A stretch of DNA of 7,287 nucleotides from Candidatus Latescibacterota bacterium (GTDB lineage Bacteria; JAAXHH01; JABIQT01), in the NCBI GenBank assembly GCA_018667995.1, contig JABIQT010000897.1, positions 1 through 7,287 of the forward strand. The letters run 5' to 3'. This document shows positions 1 through 6,122 of the stretch, one piece after another. Numbering within the stretch: the stretch's first letter is position 1; every line of letters starts with the position of its first letter. The notes below the pieces were generated by a model. That model searched no databases, was not told where the DNA came from, and saw only the letters and a list, made by a program, of their open reading frames with translations. The position numbers were made by a program, and so were the translations under genes.

Positions 1-486
1 GAAACCGCGTGCTGCTAACATGGGGTCCGTTTCATCAAACTCGCCGTCCGAAATTCGGGTCGAGATATAGTCTGCTAACACTCTAACAAGATTCGTAATC
101 TGGCTTTGGAAAAAAAGATTCGACAACTGATGGTCTTCCAGTGCGCTGTACAGAAGAAGACGCATCAAGCCTGGATCTTTCCTGGTAGTTTCGAGTATGG
201 TCACGGCAGCTGCGATGAAGACCTGTCTATCATCTCGAGTAATCATAGCATCTTTAATATTGGTGAAGTCCCAGACGGTGGTCTCGCTTGTCTTGTGGGC
301 TATGATTGCCGAATAGAGACTTTTTTTGGTACTGAAATACCGATATACAAGCGCCTCCGTGATTCCAGCTTCAGCAGCGATCTGACGGGTCGTTGTTCCC
401 TTGAATCCCTGCTGGGCAAAGAGCTCAGCGGCTACATTAATGATCTGCTCACGCCGATCATCGGCGGACATTCTGATGGCGGCCAT
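1..486 (-). CDS. TetR/AcrR-family transcriptional regulator, C-terminus cut by window edge
   Basis: The open frame gives 162 residues and reaches the window edge without a stop, so roughly the last 30-50 residues of a typical 200-residue TetR protein are missing. The N-terminal DNA-binding domain is clear: a first helix around residues 11-27 (RREQIINVAAELFAQQGF), then TTTRQIAAEAGITEALVYRYF at about 31-51 as the helix-turn-helix, followed by STKKSLYSAI. The rest is a helical ligand-binding domain (DPGLMRLLLYSALE near 104-117, DETDP near 151-155). The start at 486 is chosen because AGGAG (493-497) lies 6 bases upstream; an in-frame ATG at 471 is possible but has no better site. It follows the RND permease by 17 bases on the same strand, so it is probably co-transcribed as the last operon gene. 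By family knowledge it should be a ligand-released repressor. I infer it controls this pump through the inverted repeat at 4876-4893. Confidence 0.93.
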   Translation of the reverse strand, partial: MAAIRMSADDRREQIINVAAELFAQQGFKGTTTRQIAAEAGITEALVYRYFSTKKSLYSAIIAHKTSETTVWDFTNIKDAMITRDDRQVFIAAAVTILETTRKDPGLMRLLLYSALEDHQLSNLFFQSQITNLVRVLADYISTRISDGEFDETDPMLAARGF

Positions 487-492
487 CTTGGT

Positions 493-497
493 CTCCT
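493..497 (-). promoter_or_regulatory. Ribosome binding site deciding the TetR start
   Basis: AGGAG on the minus strand lies 6 bases before the ATG at 486, inside the 17-base gap after the RND stop codon. It supports the first ATG over the in-frame ATG at 471 and indicates independent re-initiation of the regulator on the operon mRNA. Confidence 0.75.
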
Positions 498-503
498 GCC
501 TCA

Positions 504-3500
504 CTAGCTTGTTGCGGCGTCTACCGGTACTGAGCCGTCAGAAGATTGCGTTTGGGCAGATTCGTCGGTGACCGATCTTGCGGCCGCACGCTGATCGCTC
601 CAGCCCATCAATATTTCGTACATGACAGGGACCACGACGAGCGTCAGAATCGTGGCTACAGTAAGGCCGAAAATCACAGCGACGCCCATGGGGCCCCACC
701 ACTGTGAACTTTCTCCCCCGAGTTCTAAGCCCAAGGTCCTGAAGTCGAAACTGATACCCGTGCTCAACGGGATCAAACCAAGTATGGTTGTAATCGCTGT
801 AAGTACCACGGGTCTCAGCCGGGTTTCCCCGCCATGAACAATCGCTTCACGGCGACTGTATCCGCGCTCCCTCAATTTCTGTATATAGTCAATGAGGACG
901 ATGGCATTGTTGACCACGACTCCCGCCAGGCTGATCACTCCGATCCCCGTCATGATAATCCCGAATGGTGTAGCCGTAACAATGAGTCCCAGGAAAACTC
1001 CAATCAACGACATTATAACTGACACCATTATGATCAAGGGAAGCGTCACAGAGTTAAACTGCGTGATCAGCACCAATAGTATGAGCATCAGCGCCACGCC
1101 AAATGCATTACTGAGGAAGGCGCTGGCCTCGTCTTGCTCAACATTTTCGCCGGCATATCGCAGCACATATCCGCTTGGTAGCTCCATGTCCGCAAGATTA
1201 GCCTGTATGTCCGCCAGCACCTCGTTGGCAAGGCGACCGTCCACGTTTCCCTCTATGGAAACGATGCGCTCAAGGTCCTTCCGTTTGATCGATCCGAGGC
1301 CACCTGTCACCTCCAGTTGAGCGAGATTGGCAAGCGGGATCTGCTCCCCCTCGTGTAGGATATTGATGCGTTCGAGATCGGCAAAGGTGCCACGGTTTTG
1401 CTCCGCGAAGCGTACTACAATGTCATATTCCTCTTCACCGATTCGGAATTCAGAGGCGGTAGTGCCGTTGATCGCTGTTCGAACCGTTCGGGCTACCTTT
1501 GAGGTATTCACGTGCAGTTGTGCCGCCTGATTCCTGTCTATCACGACTTTCAACTCAGGACGCCCCGTATCGTAATCGCTTTTCAGATCTACAAGGCCAG
1601 GGATGTCCTTGATTCTGCGGTTTACTTCCTTTGCCATTCTTCCGAGTACTCTGAAGTCATCCCCCACAAGCTCAATATTAACGGGTGCACCAGTTGGTGG
1701 ACCATTCTGGGGTATAACGATATCTACTCGGGCGCCAACCAGATCTGCCAGGTATCCGCGAATTTGTTCCACGGTTTCAAAGGAGGAACGCGATCGATCC
1801 TGGCGATCAGGAAAATCCGCGATCACACGGGATTTGTGAGGCGTTCCACCACCGCCACCGCCACCAATGTCTGTAGGATCGGGCGATGATCCCACATTGG
1901 ACACATACTTGGTCAAATCCACGACGCCACCCATGGATGACTCAATCTCACGTATAATACCATCGGATACTTCGAGTCTTGTTCCCGTAGCAGCGGTAAT
2001 ATCGATATATGCCTGATTGGGTTCTGTTTCTGGAAAAAACTCAACCCCTCTTCCTACAACAGCATATAGCATTATCATTCCGATAAAGGTAGCGGCCGTA
2101 ATGGTGATCACCGAGATTTTATGATCAAGAGACCACCAGAGCAGATCCTTGTACCGATTACGGAATCGCTTCAACCACAGTTGTTCCTGTCGCTTGCTGT
2201 CAACAGTGACAAACACCGAACACACAGCTGGATTGATGACCAGCGCGACAAAGAGAGAGCACGACAGTGTGATGATGAGTGTGGCAGGCAGGTAACCCAT
2301 GAATTCACCCATCAACCCGGGCCAGAATAGCATGGGGCCGAAGGCGCATATCGTGGTGATGGTAGATGCTATGACGGGTCCTGCCACCTCACCAACACCC
2401 TCGCGTGCGGCTTGTATTAAAGGAAGACCTTCTTCCCTGTGCCGATAGATATTTTCCACGACGACGATGGCGTTGTCCACGAGCATTCCCAGGGCGAGAA
2501 TCAGACTGAACAGGATAACCATATTCAGTGTATAGCCCATGGCTTGAATGACTACAAATGAGAGAAGCATGGAGAGCGGGATAGCAATAGCCACGAATAC
2601 TGCGTTGCGTACGCCCATGAACATAAACAGCACTACAATTACCAGTATGAGTCCTGAGACAATGTTGTTTTCCAGGTCACTCACCATCCGGCGGATATCT
2701 TTGGATTGATCGGCCAGAATCGTAAATTCCACCGATTCAGGCAATCTGGAGCTCTCTTCCGCCAGAAGGGCTTTCACAGAATCTGCAATACGAATAAGAT
2801 TCTCGCCGCTTCGCTTCTGAATATTCAAAGAGACCGACGGTAGCCCGTTGATGCGGGCGTAGGAAGCAGGTTCCTTGAAACCAAAGCGGATAGTAGCTAC
2901 GTCTTCCACCGTGATCGGTTGGCCGTTGCGGGACTCCACCACAAACTGGCCAATCTCGTCAGGAGAATTGATCTCACCGGGTACCCGGACAAGATACCTG
3001 AGCGATTCAGAATCAATAGAGCCGCCCGGCATATTGAGATTTTCCTTTTGGATTGTTTCTATTACATCCTCGAGACCCAGGTTATAGTGGGTGAGTCTAT
3101 CAGGATCAACGTTTACCTGTACCTCTCTTTCAAGGCCGCCTGTTACCACCACATCCAGTACACCGGACACGGTCTCGATACGCTCCTCTAAATCTTCAGC
3201 AATATCCTTAAGGGCAACCAGGCTGTGGGTTCCCGCAATGTTTATTACCATTATGGGTGTATTTTCAATATTGATTTCCTGAATGCTGGATTCCTCGGCA
3301 TCAGTCGGTAGGTCAGGCCCCGCGAGGTCTACTTTGACCCGCACCTTCTGCAGCGCATTATCGAGATCCACATCCGCTTCAAATTCGACGACTACCGTTG
3401 AGATACCTTCACTGGAGGTTGAGGAGATCTCTTTGACGTTCGATAATTCTTTGAGACGCTTCTCGATCGGCTGCGTAACCAGATTCTCCATGTCAGACGG

Positions 3501-3665
3501 TGATACACCGAAATAGGGCGTAGCCACAAAGACCATGGGAATGGTGATCGAGGGGGCTGCTTCCCGGGGTAATGACAGATACGAGGACAAGCCGACGATA
3601 ACGATCACGATGGTCAAGACGAAAACGCTTATTCGGTTCTTTATGGCGAGGTTGGAGATGATCAT
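504..3665 (-). CDS. RND-family efflux transporter permease subunit (AcrB/HAE1-like)
   Basis: This 1053-residue inner-membrane protein has the normal RND length and layout: TM1 near 13-31, a periplasmic porter half to about 335, TM2-TM6 near 336-483, TM7 near 517-537, a second porter half to about 853, and TM8-TM12 near 855-1016. Its role is proton-driven export of substrates from periplasm or membrane, together with an adaptor and an outer-membrane channel. Family motifs include GMLVDNAIVVVENIY (393-407) in TM4, GVVVNNAIVLIDYI (915-928) in TM10 and RLRP (949-952) in TM11. Compared with AcrB from memory, D407 is kept (D397), but D408 and K940 positions are Asn (N398, N919); R949 and T956 match R971 and T978. 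A run of seven glycines at 601-607 falls where AcrB has its switch loop. The tail after 1020 is hydrophilic. The start at 3665 has GGGAG (3675-3679) 9 bases upstream. Substrate cannot be told from sequence. Confidence 0.96.
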   Translation of the reverse strand: MIISNLAIKNRISVFVLTIVIVIVGLSSYLSLPREAAPSITIPMVFVATPYFGVSPSDMENLVTQPIEKRLKELSNVKEISSTSSEGISTVVVEFEADVDLDNALQKVRVKVDLAGPDLPTDAEESSIQEINIENTPIMVINIAGTHSLVALKDIAEDLEERIETVSGVLDVVVTGGLEREVQVNVDPDRLTHYNLGLEDVIETIQKENLNMPGGSIDSESLRYLVRVPGEINSPDEIGQFVVESRNGQPITVEDVATIRFGFKEPASYARINGLPSVSLNIQKRSGENLIRIADSVKALLAEESSRLPESVEFTILADQSKDIRRMVSDLENNIVSGLILVIVVLFMFMGVRNAVFVAIAIPLSMLLSFVVIQAMGYTLNMVILFSLILALGMLVDNAIVVVENIYRHREEGLPLIQAAREGVGEVAGPVIASTITTICAFGPMLFWPGLMGEFMGYLPATLIITLSCSLFVALVINPAVCSVFVTVDSKRQEQLWLKRFRNRYKDLLWWSLDHKISVITITAATFIGMIMLYAVVGRGVEFFPETEPNQAYIDITAATGTRLEVSDGIIREIESSMGGVVDLTKYVSNVGSSPDPTDIGGGGGGGTPHKSRVIADFPDRQDRSRSSFETVEQIRGYLADLVGARVDIVIPQNGPPTGAPVNIELVGDDFRVLGRMAKEVNRRIKDIPGLVDLKSDYDTGRPELKVVIDRNQAAQLHVNTSKVARTVRTAINGTTASEFRIGEEEYDIVVRFAEQNRGTFADLERINILHEGEQIPLANLAQLEVTGGLGSIKRKDLERIVSIEGNVDGRLANEVLADIQANLADMELPSGYVLRYAGENVEQDEASAFLSNAFGVALMLILLVLITQFNSVTLPLIIMVSVIMSLIGVFLGLIVTATPFGIIMTGIGVISLAGVVVNNAIVLIDYIQKLRERGYSRREAIVHGGETRLRPVVLTAITTILGLIPLSTGISFDFRTLGLELGGESSQWWGPMGVAVIFGLTVATILTLVVVPVMYEILMGWSDQRAAARSVTDESAQTQSSDGSVPVDAATS

Positions 3666-3779
3666 TTAAAGGTACTCCCTGATAAACACTTTCAACTGTA
3701 TCTACATTCTGGTCGCGAAGTCCGGCACACCCATTAGCGGGCGTCAAGCTCTACGTGGGGGACGTGCACCATCGCTCGT
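3666..3779 (-). other. 114-base intergenic gap between adaptor and permease genes
   Basis: The gap is longer than usual for adjacent adaptor and permease genes of one operon. I see no convincing -35/-10 pair, no stem with a U-run, and no supported coding frame. It contains the permease ribosome binding site and a sequence at 3679-3696 that shares the nine-base core TAAACACTT with the operon's inverted repeat. The two genes are still most likely one transcript, because they have the same strand and form a functional pair. Confidence 0.5.
3675..3679 (-). promoter_or_regulatory. Ribosome binding site of the RND permease gene
   Basis: GGGAG on the minus strand lies 9 bases before the ATG at 3665. 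It fits the start that gives the MIISNLAIKNR amino terminus, a normal RND beginning just before TM1. Confidence 0.7.
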
Positions 3780-4841
3780 CTATTGGGTGCGTAGTCTGAT
3801 GGGTTCTCCGTCCACCAGGTCGCGGTGACCAATTGTGATCAGTGACATTCCCGCTTTAAGGCCCTCCAAGACAACGACTTGGTCTTGAGAAATAGGGCCA
3901 AGCACCACTGGGACGGCTCTCGCGACTGATCCTTCGGCAACAAAGACTATCATTCCCTGGTCGGTATCGACCACGGCGTCCTGAGGGATCACGATTGCAT
4001 CTGGAATCTGATCCTTGACGATTCGTATAATAGAGGCCATTTCTGGTTTCAGTTTATGATCCGGATTCGGGATAACGATTTCCATGGGGACGGTACGGTT
4101 TTCCGAATCGATGGTTGTACCGATCAAGGACGTCTGACCTTCCCTGGTCATTCCCGGATAGGCCGGAAAGGTAATCGTGACATTTGTGTTAATCTGAACA
4201 TGGCGCAGATGACGTTCCGGAACGCCTGCCACAACCTTAACACGATCAATGTCTACAATATCCGCGAAAGATAGAGAGACACCAGCCAGTTCTCCCACCT
4301 CAAGCTCTTTTGTATCGATTACGCCGGAAATCGGAGCCCTTATTATGGTCTTCGATAGCCTCGCCGAAGCGAGATTGAAGCGTGCCTGAGCCATGTCGAA
4401 TTGATATTGAGATTCGAGATATGCGGATTCCGACAGGGCCTCTTCGTCAAAGAGGCGCTTCTGATTGTCGCGTCGCAGTCGGCTCAACTTTAGAGACGCC
4501 TGTGCCTCATCGGCAGCGGCCTTCAAGAGATCGTCTTCCAATTGGGCAAGGACTGCGCCCTTCTTGATTTTCATGCCTTTCTCGACTGCAATTCTGCCTA
4601 TGACACCTATTTCCTCAATGCTCACTGTGACACGGCGCCACGGCTCGATCTCGCCAACCAGGTCAAGATAGTTCGTGAACGGGCGCGATACGATTTCTGT
4701 GGCAATGACATTTGCTATGCGTTCGGGCTTGGCTGCCTGGGCATCTTGTTCTGCATTTCCCTCGCCACCGCAACCTGCTAACGCAAGAAGTGCTGCTGCA
4801 GCCGCTAGTGTACCGACTTGCCGTATACTCCGGCCAATCAT
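3780..4841 (-). CDS. RND efflux periplasmic adaptor subunit (membrane fusion protein), lipoprotein
   Basis: This 353-residue protein begins with a lipoprotein signal: basic MIGRSIRQ, a hydrophobic stretch, then the lipobox LAGC at 21-24, so Cys24 should be acylated and the protein anchored to the inner membrane facing the periplasm. Domains in order are a first lipoyl half-motif near 60-102 (LVGEIEPWRRVTVS, then GMKIKKGAVLAQLED), a short alpha-helical hairpin near 103-165 rich in Ala, Leu and charged residues, the second lipoyl half near 166-198 (IIRAPISGVIDTKELEVGE), a beta-barrel near 200-275 (ending in NPDHKLKPEM), and a membrane-proximal domain to the end. Adaptors of this family link an RND pump to a TolC-type channel. 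The start at 4841 has AAGGAG 9 bases upstream. It is the first gene of the operon, directly behind the putative operator. Length and layout are normal. Confidence 0.95.
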   Translation of the reverse strand: MIGRSIRQVGTLAAAAALLALAGCGGEGNAEQDAQAAKPERIANVIATEIVSRPFTNYLDLVGEIEPWRRVTVSIEEIGVIGRIAVEKGMKIKKGAVLAQLEDDLLKAAADEAQASLKLSRLRRDNQKRLFDEEALSESAYLESQYQFDMAQARFNLASARLSKTIIRAPISGVIDTKELEVGELAGVSLSFADIVDIDRVKVVAGVPERHLRHVQINTNVTITFPAYPGMTREGQTSLIGTTIDSENRTVPMEIVIPNPDHKLKPEMASIIRIVKDQIPDAIVIPQDAVVDTDQGMIVFVAEGSVARAVPVVLGPISQDQVVVLEGLKAGMSLITIGHRDLVDGEPIRLRTQ

Positions 4842-4850
4842 AGACGATAT

Positions 4851-4856
4851 CTCCTT
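4851..4856 (-). promoter_or_regulatory. Ribosome binding site of the adaptor gene
   Basis: AAGGAG on the minus strand lies 9 bases before the ATG at 4841. This is the strongest Shine-Dalgarno match in the window and fits the start that gives a complete lipoprotein signal peptide. Confidence 0.8.
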
Positions 4857-4869
4857 AGGTGGTTTCTGT

Positions 4870-4898
4870 TCTATATTAGTAAGTGTTTACTAACTTAA
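4870..4898 (-). promoter_or_regulatory. Weak candidate sigma70 promoter for the efflux operon, overlapping the operator
   Basis: On the minus strand TTAAGT (4898-4893) and TATAGA (4875-4870) are separated by 17 bases, matching the consensus at 3 of 6 and 4 of 6 positions. The inverted repeat fills the spacer, a typical repressor position. TAATAT (4878-4873), three bases upstream, is an alternative -10 without a good -35. A TTGACA (4935-4930) lies further upstream but has no good -10 at normal spacing. Confidence 0.35.
4876..4893. promoter_or_regulatory. Probable TetR-family operator of the efflux operon
   Basis: The sequence TTAGTAA-GTGT-TTACTAA is a perfect inverted repeat with 7-base arms and a 4-base spacer. 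It lies 35-52 bases upstream of the adaptor start codon. TetR-family dimers usually bind inverted repeats of this size, often overlapping the promoter of an efflux operon, and a TetR gene ends this same operon. Binding here would block RNA polymerase and would also make the regulator autoregulated. The match between this repressor and this site is inferred from context. Confidence 0.72.
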
Positions 4899-5086
4899 GC
4901 CGGCATAAGAACGGATATTATGGAGGACATGTCAAGTGGATGCTCTCGTTGCTGATCTTGCTGAGATGTCCCCCGAAGGAAATCCAATTTCTATAGGATT
5001 GAGGTCATGCTGCAGATTGACATGCTGAGAATACGACTTCAAGACTCCTTCAGCCGAGATCTGCTCAATTCTTGGAAGTGGCTTGG

Positions 5087-5941
5087 CTATCCATTCCCAT
5101 CTATTGTGCGTTTCAGATATGCTTTCAGTCTTTGCCATGCATCAAGCGCTGGCTGCTCGTTGACTGCTGGATTTCTGTCAACCCACAGCCAGAATCCGTG
5201 GCCGACCTCATCGTAAATATGTACGTCATTCTCAATGCCAGCGGTCCGAAGGGCAGCTACAAAATTGTTGACCGTTTCGGGAGGAATACCACCGTCCTTT
5301 TCGGCGAAGGTCCCATAGACTTCATGGTGAATTCGCTTCATCTGGATGGGGTCGTCCAAAAGCCGGCCATAGAAAATTGCAGTTCCCTCGTGATTTTCGC
5401 TGCCCAAGGCGTAACTCAGTGCGACACCACCGCCGTAACACCAGCCCATAGCCGCGACCTTACCGTTAACATCATCGCGTCCCTTCAGGTAGCGGGCCGC
5501 CGCATCCAGATTCCGTACGATAGTGCCCATGTCGGCAAGTGATTCGTTTACCAGTTTCATATTCTCGTCTCGGTTGCTCCCGGTCCTTCCGGAGTACAGA
5601 TCTGCAGCCAGTGCCACGTAACCTTCGGCGGCAAGGGCGTCTGCTACCTGGCGGATCCGATCATTCAGACCGTTCCACTCGTGGATCAGAATGACCGCTC
5701 CATGCGGACCTTCACCTTCCGGCAAGGCAAGATAGCCCGTTGTGGCTGGATCCTCATTAAAATAGGAGAAGGCGGCCCCGGCTGGAACCGATGCTTTACC
5801 CAGGATAGCGTCGGGTAGCTGATCTTGCGAGGTCGGGCTATACGGTATCTTGCCGGACTGGGCACTGGTCTGTGATGCACTCAGGAGACCCAGCGACAGC
5901 ACAACCGCCTGAATCAATGTGTTACGTCCGAGACTGATCAT
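5087..5941 (-). CDS. Dienelactone hydrolase family protein with signal peptide
   Basis: This 284-residue alpha/beta hydrolase matches the dienelactone hydrolase family. The nucleophile motif is GWCYGG with Cys168; the other triad members are Asp216 (AEKDGG) and His248 (VGHGFW). Glu88 in LIHEWNG corresponds to the conserved Glu that controls the nucleophile in dienelactone hydrolase, and ADLYSGRTG near 113-121 is also typical. Residues 1-27 form a likely Sec signal peptide (short basic start, hydrophobic core, TSA before Q28), so the mature protein is probably periplasmic, unlike the classic cytoplasmic enzymes of chlorocatechol breakdown. Family members hydrolyse lactones or esters; the substrate here is unknown and no aromatic-degradation genes are nearby. 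The start at 5941 has AGGA 8 bases upstream. The gene shares the efflux operon's strand but is separated from it by 245 bases containing that operon's own promoter region. It is divergent from the EamA gene. Confidence 0.92.
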   Translation of the reverse strand: MISLGRNTLIQAVVLSLGLLSASQTSAQSGKIPYSPTSQDQLPDAILGKASVPAGAAFSYFNEDPATTGYLALPEGEGPHGAVILIHEWNGLNDRIRQVADALAAEGYVALAADLYSGRTGSNRDENMKLVNESLADMGTIVRNLDAAARYLKGRDDVNGKVAAMGWCYGGGVALSYALGSENHEGTAIFYGRLLDDPIQMKRIHHEVYGTFAEKDGGIPPETVNNFVAALRTAGIENDVHIYDEVGHGFWLWVDRNPAVNEQPALDAWQRLKAYLKRTIDGNG

Positions 5942-5949
5942 TTGTAGAT

Positions 5950-5959
5950 TCCTATAGGA
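5950..5959. repeat. 10-bp perfect palindrome over the hydrolase ribosome binding site
   Basis: TCCTATAGGA is self-complementary and contains the AGGA (5953-5950 on the minus strand) that serves as the hydrolase Shine-Dalgarno, 8 bases before the ATG at 5941. It could be an operator or simply chance. A related TCTATAGGAT occurs at 4990-4999, past the other end of the same gene. Confidence 0.45.
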
Positions 5960-5970
5960 TATCAGATAGG

Positions 5971-6000
5971 GCTTCCGCGATCCTCGAATAGCGTCCGCGA
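5971..6000. repeat. Two 10-base direct repeats at 20-bp period
   Basis: GCTTCCGCGA (5971-5980) and GCGTCCGCGA (5991-6000) differ at one base and repeat exactly 20 bp apart, about two helical turns. They lie 30-59 bases upstream of the hydrolase start, where tandem sites for a transcription factor would be plausible. No regulator for them is visible in the window. Confidence 0.5.
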
Positions 6001-6006
6001 GAAATC

Positions 6007-6019
6007 CCTTCTTAGAAGG
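6007..6019. promoter_or_regulatory. 13-bp palindrome, possible operator upstream of the EamA promoter
   Basis: CCTTCT-T-AGAAGG is perfectly symmetric with 6-base arms around one central base. It ends 4 bases before the -35 of the EamA promoter, a place where an activator or repressor could act. There is no U-run, so it is not a terminator. Confidence 0.4.
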
Positions 6020-6023
6020 CCGA

Positions 6024-6052
6024 TTGACGGGAAGTTATCACTACCCTATTAC
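6024..6052 (+). promoter_or_regulatory. Probable sigma70 promoter of the EamA transporter gene
   Basis: TTGACG (6024-6029) matches the -35 consensus at 5 of 6 positions and TATTAC (6047-6052) matches the -10 at 4 of 6, with an ideal 17-base spacer. Transcription would start near 6059, giving a leader of about 64 bases before the ATG at 6123. Confidence 0.6.
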
Positions 6053-6122
6053 ACCCGAAACGCACATACTCTTTAATCTTTTGTTCTTCGATCAACTCTT
6101 ATGAGGATTGCCAATAACGCCG

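Larger units (their letters stand above)
4842..5086. other. Intergenic region between hydrolase stop and adaptor start
   Basis: The 245 bases contain the adaptor ribosome binding site, the operator and the weak promoter at the left. I see no coding frame I believe in and no clear rho-independent terminator for the hydrolase. Minor repeats are CATGCTG twice on the plus strand (5006-5012 and 5020-5026) and TCTATAGGAT at 4990-4999, which resembles the hydrolase leader. Confidence 0.5.

Noticed and set aside
106-507. Plus-strand open frame of 133 codons
   Set aside because: It lies antisense to a well-supported TetR gene with a clear helix-turn-helix and has no recognisable domain.
3493-3747. 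Minus-strand open frame of 84 codons in the adaptor-permease gap
   Set aside because: It overlaps the permease start in another frame for most of its length, has no convincing ribosome site, and its product looks like out-of-frame permease sequence.
4930-4935. Perfect TTGACA on the minus strand upstream of the adaptor
   Set aside because: At 16-18 base spacing the downstream hexamers do not resemble a -10 box, so I do not call a promoter there.
4932-5138. Minus-strand open frame of 68 codons after the hydrolase
   Set aside because: It begins inside the hydrolase gene in another frame, shows no family resemblance and runs into the efflux promoter region.
5072-5542. Plus-strand open frame of 156 codons
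   Set aside because: It is antisense to the hydrolase, whose frame carries the full catalytic triad and signal peptide.
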